A stretch of 64,000 nucleotides of DNA, from positions 4,154,001-4,218,000 of the forward strand of contig NZ_CP046122.1 in assembly GCF_009707365.1 (NCBI RefSeq), in the 5' to 3' direction. The notes below the pieces were generated by a model. The model did not search any database. It worked only from the letters and a program-made list of their open reading frames with translations, and had not been told where the DNA came from. Origin of the DNA: Microlunatus sp. Gsoil 973 (GTDB lineage Bacteria; Actinomycetota; Actinomycetes; Propionibacteriales; Propionibacteriaceae). Every line of letters begins with the position of its first letter. The stretch's first letter is position 1. This document shows, one piece after another, positions 1 through 8,715 of this stretch. Both the position numbers and the translations under genes were made by a program.

Positions 1-1
1 G

Positions 2-457
2 CGGGCCGACCTGGGCGCCGTGATCGCGAGGTCCGGTTACCGGCGGGAGCAGATCGACGGGCTCTCGGTGACCTATGTCGCAGGCCGCAGGTCGGTGGCC
101 TGCAGCCTGGGCGGGCGGACCGCGGAAGTGATCGTCTCGGCCGATCTCGACCTGAGGCTGTCGTCCGGGGAGCTGCGCGCGATCATCGAACACGAGCGGG
201 CGCATCTGCGCAGCATCCACCTGCTGGTGTCCCGCCTGGCGATGCTCAACCGGGCCTGTTTCCCGCAGATCCGGGCCGCCCGGCAACTGACCCGGGCAAC
301 CGCGCTGCTGATCGAGCTGATCGCCGACGACGCGGCCGTCCGCCGGTGCGGCCGGGCCGACCTGATCTCCGCGCTGTCCAAGCTGGCCAACCACTCCGAG
401 ACCGGCGGGGACGACGTCCTCGCGCTTCGCGCCGAGCGGCTGGCGCTGGCCGCCTAG
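2..457 (+). CDS. M56-family metallopeptidase, C-terminal part (5' end outside window)
   Basis: The reading frame is open from base 2, so the gene starts upstream of the window. A GTG at base 20 could serve as a start but lacks the N-terminal membrane helices expected of the family. The visible part carries a zinc-protease HExxH motif (HERAH, bases 191-205) followed by a helical segment with a downstream ELIADDAAVRR stretch, where M56/M48-type enzymes place the third zinc ligand. M56 proteins (BlaR1/MecR1-like) are membrane proteases often paired with a BlaI repressor; none is visible here. The stop overlaps that of the convergent phosphatase gene by 4 bp. The family call rests on the motif and its surroundings only. 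Confidence 0.72.
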   Translation, partial: RADLGAVIARSGYRREQIDGLSVTYVAGRRSVACSLGGRTAEVIVSADLDLRLSSGELRAIIEHERAHLRSIHLLVSRLAMLNRACFPQIRAARQLTRATALLIELIADDAAVRRCGRADLISALSKLANHSETGGDDVLALRAERLALAA

Positions 458-975
458 CTCACCGACTGCTGCTGCAACTCGCGTATCCGATCGAGCACGC
501 CCGGGATGGCTGCCTCGACAGCGGCCAGCGTGTCCTCGAAACCCTCCGGTCCGCCGTACCACGGATCGGGCACGCCCGAACCCGGCTGTGCGTCCGGGTC
601 GAACTCGGTCAGCAGCGCCATCCGGCCTTCGTCCAATGCGCTATCCACGTCGCCGAGGCGTCGCATCCGCTCGATGTGCAGCGGCTCCATCGCGATAACC
701 AGATCGGCGCCGTCGATCTCCTCGGCGGTGATCTGGTGGGCCACGTGGTCACCGTCGCGATAGCCGTACTGCCGGAGCACCGCTGCGGCCCGCGGATCCA
801 TCGGCCGGCCGAGTTCCTCGGTGCTGGTGGCCGCGCTGCTGAACCGAACGTCCGACAGCCCGACTGCGGACGCCCGCTGCTCGGCGACTCGCTCGGCGAT
901 GGGCGATCGACAGATGTTGCCCCAACAGACGAACACGACTTCGACGTCGGGCTTGACCGGCTCGCCCGTGGTCAC
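454..975 (-). CDS. Low-molecular-weight protein-tyrosine phosphatase
   Basis: A cytoplasmic phosphatase of 173 residues, normal for the family. The P-loop FVCWGNICRSP lies near the N-terminus, with the nucleophile Cys17, a second Cys22 and the phosphate-binding Arg23. The general-acid loop is seen further on as DPWYGG. LMW-PTPs hydrolyse phosphotyrosine or, in some bacteria, act on arsenate or on kinases that control polysaccharide export; the substrate cannot be read from the sequence. Its ATG overlaps the stop of the upstream membrane-protein gene (ATGA, 972-975), so the two are translationally coupled. The 3' end meets the convergent peptidase gene tail to tail. Confidence 0.92.
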   Translation of the reverse strand: MTTGEPVKPDVEVVFVCWGNICRSPIAERVAEQRASAVGLSDVRFSSAATSTEELGRPMDPRAAAVLRQYGYRDGDHVAHQITAEEIDGADLVIAMEPLHIERMRRLGDVDSALDEGRMALLTEFDPDAQPGSGVPDPWYGGPEGFEDTLAAVEAAIPGVLDRIRELQQQSVS

Positions 976-1364
976 CGGCGAACCCGGTTCTCGTCACGGT
1001 CGCGGAGGAACGTGTTCAACAGCCAACTGACCACGGAGACGATCAGGGCGCCGAGCACCGCGGTCCAGAAGCCGCCGACGTGCCAGCCGAGGTCGAACTG
1101 GCCGGCGAGCCACGATGTCAGCATCAACAACAATGCGTTGATCACCAGCAGGAACAAGCCGAGGGTGAGCAGCAGGATCGGCAGCGTGACGAGTTTGAAG
1201 ATCGGCTTCACGATGGCGTTGACGACACCGAAGATCAGGGCGACCACCAGCATTACCAGGACCTTCCGGCCGGTACCGGACGCGGTCAACGTAATGCCGC
1301 TCAGCAACCACGTCGCGACCGCAAGGGCCGCGGCATTGGCGAGCAGTCGCACAATCCATCTCAT
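972..1364 (-). CDS. Small four-helix membrane protein (actinobacterial phage-holin-IV-like / DUF360 family)
   Basis: About 130 residues, mostly four hydrophobic helices with short polar loops, starting MRWIVRLLANAAAL and ending in a charged tail DRDENRVRR. This is the layout of the phage_holin_4 superfamily found on most actinobacterial chromosomes, which has no demonstrated lytic role there. An upstream in-frame start at 1412 would add 16 arginine-rich residues. I chose the ATG at 1364 because homologues normally begin directly at the first helix. It overlaps the phosphatase gene by 4 bp, so a membrane function linked to that phosphatase is possible but unproven. Confidence 0.82.
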   Translation of the reverse strand: MRWIVRLLANAAALAVATWLLSGITLTASGTGRKVLVMLVVALIFGVVNAIVKPIFKLVTLPILLLTLGLFLLVINALLLMLTSWLAGQFDLGWHVGGFWTAVLGALIVSVVSWLLNTFLRDRDENRVRR

Positions 1365-1460
1365 GACACCGATGGTGCCACGTCGGACCCAGCGGCGGCA
1401 TCGGTGAGACACCTGATCCCGCCGTCAGGCTTCCGGGTCGGCGGCGTAGGTTCTCCGATC

Positions 1461-2432
1461 ATGGAATACGTACGACTGGGAAACACCGGCCTGCAGGTAT
1501 CGCCGATCTGCGCCGGCTGCATGTCCTGGGGTGATCCGAACAAGGGACGTCCCTGGACGCTCACCGAGGACGAGGCACGTCCGCTGATCAAGCAGGCGAT
1601 CGAGGCCGGCGTCAACTTCTTCGACACCGCCAACGTGTACGCCGCCGGCAGCAGCGAGGAGATCACCGGCCGGGCGATGAAGGACTTCGGGAACCGGGAC
1701 AACATCGTTCTGGCCACCAAGGTGCACGGCCGGATGAGCGATGGCCCGAACGGTCAGGGATTGTCCCGCAAGGCGATCCTGCAGGAGATCGACAACTCGT
1801 TGCGTCGGCTGGGCACCGACTACGTCGACCTCTACCAGATCCATCGCTTCGATCCGAACGTGCCCATCGAGGAGACGATGGAGGCCCTGCACGACGTCGT
1901 CACGGCAGGCAAGGCGCGCTACATCGGCGCGTCATCCATGTACGCCTGGCAGTTCAGCAAGGCGCAGTACGTGGCGATGATCAACGGCTGGACCCCGTTC
2001 GTGAGCATGCAGAACCACTACAACCTTCTCGCCCGCGAGGAGGAGCGGGAGATGCTGCCGCTGTGTGAGGATCTCGGAGTCGGCGTGATCCCGTGGAGCC
2101 CACTGGCGAGGGGCCGGTTGACCCGGCCGTGGGAGGAGACCACGAAGCGGTCGGAGACCGACACCTTCGGCCAGAATCTCTACCAGGACAGCGATCGGCA
2201 GATCGTCCAAGCGGTGCTGGACGTGGCGAACGCGCGGGGCGTACCGGCGGCCCAGGTGGCACTGGCGTGGGTCAACTCCAACCCGGTGGTCACCGCACCG
2301 ATCGTCGGAATGAGCAGGCCGCAGCACCTCGCCGACGCCATCGCATCACTCGACCTCGAGCTGACCGATGAGGAGATCACACAGCTGGAGGCGGCGTACA
2401 CCCCGCGCTATCCGGCGGAGCTGCCCCGCTGA
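1461..2432 (+). CDS. Aldo/keto reductase (AKR, NADPH-dependent oxidoreductase)
   Basis: A 323-residue TIM-barrel reductase beginning MEYVRLGNTGLQVSP, the usual opening of the YajO/AKR11-12 type. The active-site Asp/Tyr region (FFDTANVYAAGSSEE) and catalytic Lys/His segment (ATKVHGRM, YQIHRFD) are present, with the C-terminal nucleotide-binding GMSRPQHLADA stretch. It reduces aldehydes or ketones; the natural substrate is unknown. The start was placed at the ATG at 1461 because upstream in-frame sequence reads across the divergent gene. There is no good Shine-Dalgarno sequence, but TAGGTT (1447-1452) ends 8 bases before the ATG, a possible leaderless promoter. It is followed by the family A repeat array. 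Confidence 0.93.
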   Translation: MEYVRLGNTGLQVSPICAGCMSWGDPNKGRPWTLTEDEARPLIKQAIEAGVNFFDTANVYAAGSSEEITGRAMKDFGNRDNIVLATKVHGRMSDGPNGQGLSRKAILQEIDNSLRRLGTDYVDLYQIHRFDPNVPIEETMEALHDVVTAGKARYIGASSMYAWQFSKAQYVAMINGWTPFVSMQNHYNLLAREEEREMLPLCEDLGVGVIPWSPLARGRLTRPWEETTKRSETDTFGQNLYQDSDRQIVQAVLDVANARGVPAAQVALAWVNSNPVVTAPIVGMSRPQHLADAIASLDLELTDEEITQLEAAYTPRYPAELPR

Positions 2433-2464
2433 TCATCAGCGGATCCTTCGGCGGGCTCGCGCTA

Positions 2465-2990
2465 GGTCGGTCCCGCACCGGTAACTCGGTCCCGCACCGG
2501 CAACTCGGTCCCGCACCGGCAGCTCGGTCCCGCACTGGCTGCAACGGGTGCGGGGTCGAGCAAGCGGTGCGGCGCCGAGCAGGTGGTGCGCGGTTGAGCA
2601 AGCGGTGCGGTGCGGGTCGGTAAGGGACGGTCCGTACGGGCGGTCGGTCCCGCACCGGCAACTCAGTCCCGCACCGGCAGCTCGGTCCCGCACCGGCTGC
2701 AACGGGTGCGCGGTCGAGCAAGCGGTGCGGCGCCGAGCAGGTAGTGCGCGGTTGAGCAAGCGGTGCGGGAGCGGTCGGTAGGCGGTCCGTACGGGGCGGT
2801 CGGTCGGTCGGTCCCGCACCGGTAACTCGGTCCCGCACCGGCAGCTCGGTCCCGCACCGGCTGCAACGGGTGCGCGGTCGAGCAAGCGGTGCGGCACCGA
2901 GCAGGTGGTGCGCGGTCGAGTAAGTGGTGCGACGCGGACCACGTGGTGCGCGATCGAGTATCCGGTGCGGGAACGGTGGTGCGGCCTCGA
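2465..2990. repeat. Tandem phased dyad array, repeat family A (three units)
   Basis: This fills the 616-bp gap between the AKR and MBL genes. Three units begin at 2465, 2642 and 2806. Each has CCGCACC boxes at exact 19-bp steps on the left and GGTGCGG boxes at 19-bp steps on the right, mirror-symmetric about a 10-bp centre. In unit 1 left boxes start at 2473, 2492, 2511 and 2530, right boxes at 2547, 2566, 2585 and 2604. In unit 2 left boxes start at 2650, 2669 and 2688, right boxes at 2705, 2724, 2743 (degenerate) and 2762. In unit 3 left boxes start at 2814, 2833 and 2852, right boxes at 2869, 2888, 2907, 2926, 2945 and 2964. Each unit could form a long hairpin or cruciform. Long open frames crossing it are by-products of the periodic sequence. 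Confidence 0.9.
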
Positions 2991-3048
2991 TCACCCGGTC
3001 TCGCGCCCGGTTCTCGCGCCGGTCTGGCGCCCGGTCTCACAACTGGTC

Positions 3049-3735
3049 TCACACGTTGTCGCGCTCGGCGCCGATCGTTGTGTCCGGTCCATGTCCGGTC
3101 TTCACCACGGTCGCGTCGGGCAGCGTGAGCAGCTTGGTCCGGATTGACTCCAGGATCTGGTCGTGATCGGAGAAGCTGCGTCCGGTCGCCCCGGGACCGC
3201 CCTCGAAGAGGGTGTCGCCGGTGAAGACCACCCCCGCCGGGTAGCCCGGGAACTCCTCGGCGTAGAAGCACACCGAACCCGGCGTGTGCCCGGGTGTGTG
3301 GATCACGCGAAGATCAACGTCGGCGATCGGGATCACTTGGTGATCATGCAGGCTGCCGGACGGTGGCGCCCGGTGGGTGAGTCGCCACACCGGGAGATCG
3401 TCCGGGTGCAACAACACCCGGGCATCCGTGGCCAGGCCGAGATCCGGCGCGTACCGTACGTGATCATCGTGGCCGTGGGTGCACAGGATGGCGATCACCC
3501 TCCGGTTCGCGATCACCTCGAGGATCTCGGTGACGTCGTGAGGCGCGTCGATCACCACGCATTCGGCATCGTCGCCGACGACCCAGATGTTGTTCTCGAC
3601 GTCGAACGTCTGCCCGTCCAGGGTGAAGGTGCCACTGGCGACCGCATGATCGATTCGGGCATCGCCGTGCGGGCCGAAGTCGGGATCCTCGTCAGATTCC
3701 GACTCGACCTCGAACTCGGCATCCCACTCGCTCAT
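3049..3735 (-). CDS. MBL-fold metallo-hydrolase, partner of mycothiol-dependent formaldehyde dehydrogenase
   Basis: A 228-residue metallo-beta-lactamase-fold hydrolase. The zinc motif HxHxDH is seen as THGHDDH (His87, His89, Asp91, His92), with further ligands in [15 protein letters not shown] and KTGHGPDT. The N-terminus is unusually acidic (about 25 residues rich in Glu and Asp). It resembles glyoxalase-II-type enzymes. Its ATG overlaps the stop of the mycothiol dehydrogenase gene (ATGA, 3732-3735), as the homologous pair is arranged in mycobacteria. By that context it probably hydrolyses the S-formylmycothiol or a related thioester made by its neighbour. The function is inferred; the fold is clear. 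The stop lies at the edge of the repeat-rich stretch. Confidence 0.88.
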   Translation of the reverse strand: MSEWDAEFEVESESDEDPDFGPHGDARIDHAVASGTFTLDGQTFDVENNIWVVGDDAECVVIDAPHDVTEILEVIANRRVIAILCTHGHDDHVRYAPDLGLATDARVLLHPDDLPVWRLTHRAPPSGSLHDHQVIPIADVDLRVIHTPGHTPGSVCFYAEEFPGYPAGVVFTGDTLFEGGPGATGRSFSDHDQILESIRTKLLTLPDATVVKTGHGPDTTIGAERDNV

Positions 3736-4823
3736 TTACCCATCACCACGACCGACCGGAGCACCTGACCGGAGGCCATCGTCGCGAAGGCCGCCTCGAC
3801 CTCACCGATGCCGATCTCTTCGCTGACGAACTCGTCCAGCGGCAATCGTCCCTGCAGATACAGGTCGATCAACATCGGGAAGTCCCGTTCCGGCAAGCAG
3901 TCGCCGTACCAGCTGGACTTCAGCGAGCCGCCGCGACCGAACAGGTCGAGCAGCGGCATCTCCAGGGTCATCTCCGGCGTCGGTACGCCGACCAGCACGA
4001 CGGTCCCGGCCAGGTCACGGGCGTAGAACGCCTGTTTCCAGGTCTCCGGCCGGCCGACGGCGTCGATCGCAACGTCGGTGCCGAACCCGCCGGTCAGTTC
4101 GGCGATCGCCGGGACCGGGTCGGTGTTCCGCGAGTTGATCACATGCGTCGCGCCGAGCGTCCTGGCCTGCTCGAGCTTCCGGTCATCGATGTCGACCGCG
4201 ATGATCTTGCTTGCCCCGGCGAGTCGGGCACCGGCGACAGCCGCACCGCCGACGCCGCCGCAACCGAACACGGCGACCGTGTCACCGCGGGTCACGTTGC
4301 CGGTGTTGATCGCCGCACCGAGGCCGGCCATGATGCCGCAGCCGAGGAGACCGGCTGCTGCCGGCCGGGCGGCCGGATCGACCTTCGTACATTGCCCGGC
4401 CGCGACCAGGGTCTTGTCGGCGAAGGCACCGATGCCCAGTGCAGGAGACAGCTCCGTGCCGTCGGCCAAGGCCATCTTCTGATCGGCGTTGAAGGTAGCG
4501 AAGCAGTACCAGGGACGGCCACGCTTGCACGCCCGGCAGGTGCCACAGACCGCTCGCCAGTTCAAGATCACGTAGTCACCGGGGGCGACCTCGGTGACAC
4601 CGTCGCCGACCGATTCCACGACACCGGCCGCCTCATGGCCGAGCAGGTACGGATAGTCCTCGCCGATGCCGCCCTCGCGGTAGTGCAGGTCGGTGTGACA
4701 GACGCCGCAGGCCTGGATCTCGACGACAGCCTCCCCGGGTCCGGGATCGGGGATGATGATCGGCACCAGTTCGACCGGCGCACCCTTGGCTCGCGAGATC
4801 ACACCGTTCACCTGCTGCGGCAT
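3732..4823 (-). CDS. mscR: S-(hydroxymethyl)mycothiol dehydrogenase
   Basis: A 363-residue zinc alcohol dehydrogenase of the MscR/AdhE2 type, which oxidises the formaldehyde-mycothiol adduct with NAD+ (and acts as an S-nitrosomycothiol reductase). The start [14 protein letters not shown] and the phrase [20 protein letters not shown] are typical of this subfamily. The catalytic zinc Cys is in CGVCHTD with LLGHEAAG; the structural zinc Cys cluster is CGTC..C...C; the Rossmann motif is [12 protein letters not shown]. The start at 4823 has a good Shine-Dalgarno GAAGGGG; an upstream in-frame extension to 4973 is not family-like. With the overlapping MBL gene it forms a two-gene formaldehyde detoxification operon, which also indicates that the host makes mycothiol. 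Confidence 0.93.
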   Translation of the reverse strand: MPQQVNGVISRAKGAPVELVPIIIPDPGPGEAVVEIQACGVCHTDLHYREGGIGEDYPYLLGHEAAGVVESVGDGVTEVAPGDYVILNWRAVCGTCRACKRGRPWYCFATFNADQKMALADGTELSPALGIGAFADKTLVAAGQCTKVDPAARPAAAGLLGCGIMAGLGAAINTGNVTRGDTVAVFGCGGVGGAAVAGARLAGASKIIAVDIDDRKLEQARTLGATHVINSRNTDPVPAIAELTGGFGTDVAIDAVGRPETWKQAFYARDLAGTVVLVGVPTPEMTLEMPLLDLFGRGGSLKSSWYGDCLPERDFPMLIDLYLQGRLPLDEFVSEEIGIGEVEAAFATMASGQVLRSVVVMGK

Positions 4824-4951
4824 GGCTGCCCCTTCACGTCGATGGAGTCGTGCGGTCCGTACCGAGCATCGTAGAAGGAAGCTTCTGTCCCGGACAGACC
4901 CACACCCCGCATGAGCGAGCCTTGGGCGTCGATCCGCAAGAATGGGTCCCG

Positions 4952-6340
4952 ATGTCACAGACGACTGCCACAAACCACCGCCCCAACATCGTGCTGATCC
5001 ACTGTCACGACCTGGGCCGCCATCTCGGTGCCTACGGCGCCGCTGCCGTCAGCTCGCCGAACCTGGACGACTTCGCGGCCGACGCAGTGCTGGCCGACCA
5101 GATGTTCTGCCCCGCGCCGCAGTGCAGCCCGTCCCGGTCCAGCCTGTTCACCGGCCGGTGGCCGCACAGCAACGGCGTGCTCGGCCTGACCCACGACGGC
5201 TTCGACTGGGACCTGCATGCCGATGAGCGGCATCTGGCCTCCTGGCTTTCAGCAGCCGGCTATCGCACCGAACTGGTCGGGATGCATCACGAGTCCAAGA
5301 CCGGCCCCGCCGACCAGGTCGCCGAGCGGCTCGGCTTCGACCGGGTCGACACCGGTGGACTGGCTGATGTGATCGTCGCCAAGTCCGACGACGCCCTCGC
5401 TCGCCTGGCCGGAGCCGAACAGCCGTTCTACGTCCAGATCGGTTTCACCGAACCGCACCGGATGTCCGGCGACCGGGATGCGCCCGGCGTCATGGGATTT
5501 CTCGGCAACCACGTCGAGCCTGACTCGAGCAAGGGCATCCAGGTGCCCGGCTGGCTGGTCGACGACGAACCGGCGCGGCAGGAGGTCGCCGAACTGCAGG
5601 GAGCGATCCGGCTGATGGACGATGCCGTCGGGCGGGTGCTGCAGACCATCGACCGGCTCGGCCTGACCGACAACACGATCACGATCTTCACCACCGACCA
5701 CGGTCTTGCGCTGCCGCGGGCCAAGTGCTCGCTCTACGACCCCGGCCTGGGGATCGCCTTCGCCGTCCGTTGGCCGGCCGGCGGTTGGACCGGAGGCGTA
5801 CGCCTGGATCAATTGCTCGTGAATCTTGATGTCGTACCGACCCTGCTGGACGCGGCCGGAATCGGCACCCACGGCGCCGACCTGCAGGGACGGAGTTTTG
5901 CGCCGCTGCTTTCCGGGCGGCCGGAGTCGTACGACGCGCGGCATGCGGTCTTCGCCGAGATGACCTACCACGACTACTACGACCCGCGCCGGTCGATCCG
6001 TACCGACCGGTACAAGCTGATCATGAACTTCAGCTCGGCACCGACCTTCATGGATCCGAGCCAGTCCTGGAACCGCCGGTGCACCCCCGTCGTCTCGCCC
6101 AACGGCAACATCGGCTCCCACCCGGCCGTCGAGTTGTACGACCTGGAGGCAGATCCGTACGAACTGAATGATCTCGGGCTGGATCCCGACCACGCGGAGG
6201 TCCGGGCTCAGTTGCTGGCCGACCTGGCCGACTGGATGGCATCGACCGACGATCCGCTGCTCGACGGAGCTGTCACCAGTCCGGCACACGCCAACGCGGT
6301 CGGCTTCCTGCGGCTGCCGCCGGGTGGGCGCTCGCGATAG
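4952..6340 (+). CDS. Sulfatase (formylglycine-dependent, N-sulfoglucosamine-sulfohydrolase-like)
   Basis: A 462-residue sulfatase. The modification motif is [12 protein letters not shown]: Cys58 would be converted to formylglycine by an FGE-type enzyme not seen in this window. Other sulfatase features are the N-terminal metal region [13 protein letters not shown] (only one of the usual two consecutive Asp, Asp20, is present; His19 precedes it), SKTG and FTTDHG. There is no signal peptide, so it probably acts in the cytoplasm or on imported sulfated sugars. The start was placed at the ATG at 4952, just ahead of the conserved first strand [10 protein letters not shown]. No strong ribosome binding site is visible. 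The substrate is unknown. Confidence 0.88.
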   Translation: MSQTTATNHRPNIVLIHCHDLGRHLGAYGAAAVSSPNLDDFAADAVLADQMFCPAPQCSPSRSSLFTGRWPHSNGVLGLTHDGFDWDLHADERHLASWLSAAGYRTELVGMHHESKTGPADQVAERLGFDRVDTGGLADVIVAKSDDALARLAGAEQPFYVQIGFTEPHRMSGDRDAPGVMGFLGNHVEPDSSKGIQVPGWLVDDEPARQEVAELQGAIRLMDDAVGRVLQTIDRLGLTDNTITIFTTDHGLALPRAKCSLYDPGLGIAFAVRWPAGGWTGGVRLDQLLVNLDVVPTLLDAAGIGTHGADLQGRSFAPLLSGRPESYDARHAVFAEMTYHDYYDPRRSIRTDRYKLIMNFSSAPTFMDPSQSWNRRCTPVVSPNGNIGSHPAVELYDLEADPYELNDLGLDPDHAEVRAQLLADLADWMASTDDPLLDGAVTSPAHANAVGFLRLPPGGRSR

Positions 6341-6373
6341 CGAGGGTTCGGGGGCGACCCGGACCCCCGGGTC
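6331..6373 (+). terminator. Stem-loops after the sulfatase gene
   Basis: Two short perfect hairpins follow one another at the end of the gene: CTCGC-gata-GCGAG (6331-6344, containing the stop codon) and GACCCGG-accc-CCGGGTC (6356-6373). Neither is followed by a T-tract, so factor-dependent or weak termination is more likely than a classical intrinsic terminator. Confidence 0.4.
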
Positions 6374-6780
6374 GGTTCGGTCCGCGGACTTCTTCCGGGG
6401 CGGTTGCTCCGCGGGCTCCGCAACCACAGCGGTTGCTCCGCGGCTCCACAATCGCCGATAGACCTCACGTATGGGATTGATCGTGGAATCCAATAGGTGG
6501 GCGAATCGTCGGTAAAACGATGAATGAGTTCCGACGGATGTCGGATAGGGTAGTAACCCGGCTGCGAAGAAACTCTTCGCACCAAGGCTTCCGGGATCCC
6601 AGTTGACCTCAACCCGCGTTGAGCTTGCACACTGGCCACGGCCCCGCCGTCATTGCCGGTCGGTCCGTGCAAGCGGACTCGCGCAACGCGGTCCGACCAG
6701 CGACGTCAGGTGGGTCCTGTGAGCCTCAAAGAGCGCGCCACCGCACTGCTCTCCGCCCCTGAATCACCGAGGTATGCCCC
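6374..6780. other. Gene-free stretch with hairpins and short repeats upstream of the ABC exporter
   Basis: I see no credible gene here. The direct repeat GCGGTTGCTCCGCGG occurs twice near 6400-6445. A perfect 7-bp hairpin GCGAAGA-aac-TCTTCGC lies at 6564-6580. A dyad CTCAAC-ccgc-GTTGAG lies at 6608-6623 and could bind a repressor of the exporter. The length and structure suggest an untranslated leader or control region for the downstream ABC operon. No riboswitch class was recognised. Confidence 0.35.
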
Positions 6781-8715
6781 ATGTCCGCCGATTTATCGGC
6801 ACCGACGTCAACGGCGTCACCACAGAAGGACCTCCCGAACACCGACCAGGAGCCGGCCACTGCCAATCGGCTGCTGACCGCCCTCGACCGTCCTGCGGCG
6901 ATCCTGCCGCCGCCAGCGCCCAAACCGGGTAAGGACGGCAACCCCAGACCCCGCCGCTCGTACGAGTCGCTGCTGCGGATGCGCAGCTACATGACGCCGT
7001 ACCTCGGCCGGTTCGTCTCCATGTTCATCTTCGGCGCGCTCAGCGTCGCTGCGACCATCGTCGTCCCGCTGGTCACCAAGGCGGTCATCGACGGCCCGGT
7101 CACCCACTCCGACCATCGTGGGCTGTGGACGCTCGGCGCGGCGGCGGTGGGTCTTGGCGTCGTCGAAGCGATCGTGATCTTCCTGCGTCGGTGGCTGGTC
7201 TCCAAGGCCACCCTGGGCGTCGAGTACGACATCCGGATCGACCTGTACGCCAAGCTCCAGCGGCTGCCGATGCCCTTCCACGATCGTTGGGAATCCGGGC
7301 AGTTGCTCTCCCGGATCATGAGCGACCTGTCCACCATCCGCCGCTTCCTGAGCTTCGGCCTGCTGTTCCTGTTCCTGAACTCCGGGCAGATCATCGTCGT
7401 GACGATCATCCTGCTCAACCTGTACTGGCCGCTCGGAGTCGTGGTACTGATCTCGATCGCGCCCATCGTCTGGCTCTGCTTCAAGGTCAACCGGCGGTAC
7501 GTGCGGCTCTCCCGCAGGATCCAGGACGAGACCGGTGACGTCGCCTCGACCATCGAGGAGGGTGCACACGGTCTGCGCGTCATCAAGTCCTTCGGCCGGG
7601 CCGACTACATCTTCTCCAAGTTCGACAAGCGCAGCGTCCAGCTGTACGACACTTCGATGCAGAAGGTGCGACTGCAGGCGCAGTTCTGGACCTTCCTCGA
7701 GGTGATCCCGAACGCGACCCTGGTCGTCGTGCTCGCCCTCGGCGCCTACGCCGCCGGCCACGAACTGGTCACCCTGGGCACCCTGGTCGCCTTCAGCACC
7801 CTGATGACCTCGCTGACCATGCCGATCGCCACCCTCGGTATGCAGATCTCCCAGGCGCAGGAGGCGATGACGGCCTCCGACCGGCTGGCCGAGATCTTCG
7901 ACACCGAGATCGAGATCGCCGATGGCCCAGCCGAGCTGAACCAGCCGGTCCGTGGCCACCTCCGGCTGGAAGGCGTCGGCTTCACCTTCCCGAAGGCCGA
8001 GGGCCCGGTCCTGCACGACGTCAACCTCGACATTGCGCCGGGCGAGACGGTCGCCGTGGTCGGGGCAACCGGCTCCGGCAAGACCATCCTGACCGGTCTG
8101 GTGCCGCGGTTGTACGACGTCAGCGACGGACGGATCACCATCGACGGCCTCGACATCCGCGACATGCGACTCAAGGACCTCCGCCAGGTCGTCGCGACAG
8201 CGTTCGAGGAGCCGACGCTGTTCTCGATGTCCGCCCGGGAGAACCTCACCCTCGGCCGGCCCGACGCGACCGAGAGCGAGATCGACGAGGCGATCGACGT
8301 CGCCCAGGCCCACTTCGTCTACGACCTGCCCTGGGGCCTCGACACCAGGATCGGTGAGCAGGGCATGAGCCTGTCCGGCGGACAGCGCCAGCGGCTCGCC
8401 CTGGCCCGCGCGGTGCTGACCAAGCCGGCCGTGTTGGTCCTGGACGACACCCTGTCGGCGCTGGACATCCACACCGAGGCGCTCGTCGAGCAAGCACTGA
8501 AGCGAGTGCTGGCCGGCGTCACCGGCATCGTTGTCGCGCACCGGGCGTCCACAGTGCTGCTGGCCGATCGGGTCGCGATGCTGTCCGGCGGCACCATCAC
8601 CCACGTCGGCTCGCACACCGAACTGCTGGATACCGTTCCGGAATACCGCGAACTGCTCAGCGCCGACTTCAACCCGCAGGACGAGTTCGATCTGCTCGAG
8701 GAGGTCGCCCGATGA
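6781..8715 (+). CDS. ABC exporter half-transporter, subunit 1 (degenerate catalytic site)
   Basis: A 644-residue ABC-type half-exporter: polar N-terminal ~65 residues, six transmembrane helices, then a nucleotide-binding domain. Walker A is GATGSGKT, the signature LSGGQRQR, and the H-loop VVAHRAS. Walker B ends LDDT, so Asp replaces the catalytic Glu. The Q-loop region reads AFEEP, with Glu in place of the usual Gln. This half should therefore supply a non-hydrolysing ATP site, as in heterodimeric exporters of the TM287/288 and BmrCD type. The next gene overlaps by ATGA (8712-8715) and encodes the partner. The cargo is unknown; drugs, lipids or peptides are possible. A weak GAGG precedes the ATG. 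Confidence 0.92.
   Translation: MSADLSAPTSTASPQKDLPNTDQEPATANRLLTALDRPAAILPPPAPKPGKDGNPRPRRSYESLLRMRSYMTPYLGRFVSMFIFGALSVAATIVVPLVTKAVIDGPVTHSDHRGLWTLGAAAVGLGVVEAIVIFLRRWLVSKATLGVEYDIRIDLYAKLQRLPMPFHDRWESGQLLSRIMSDLSTIRRFLSFGLLFLFLNSGQIIVVTIILLNLYWPLGVVVLISIAPIVWLCFKVNRRYVRLSRRIQDETGDVASTIEEGAHGLRVIKSFGRADYIFSKFDKRSVQLYDTSMQKVRLQAQFWTFLEVIPNATLVVVLALGAYAAGHELVTLGTLVAFSTLMTSLTMPIATLGMQISQAQEAMTASDRLAEIFDTEIEIADGPAELNQPVRGHLRLEGVGFTFPKAEGPVLHDVNLDIAPGETVAVVGATGSGKTILTGLVPRLYDVSDGRITIDGLDIRDMRLKDLRQVVATAFEEPTLFSMSARENLTLGRPDATESEIDEAIDVAQAHFVYDLPWGLDTRIGEQGMSLSGGQRQRLALARAVLTKPAVLVLDDTLSALDIHTEALVEQALKRVLAGVTGIVVAHRASTVLLADRVAMLSGGTITHVGSHTELLDTVPEYRELLSADFNPQDEFDLLEEVAR

Noticed and set aside
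972-1364. Phage holin as a sign of a prophage
   Set aside because: This family is a common chromosomal membrane protein in actinobacteria and no other phage genes are in the window.
2377-3271. Several overlapping open frames of 168-205 codons on the minus strand and shorter ones on the plus strand
   Set aside because: They are made by the 19-bp periodic repeat array: the proteins are strings of the same Arg/Cys/Pro segments in several frames, with no ribosome binding sites or family features.
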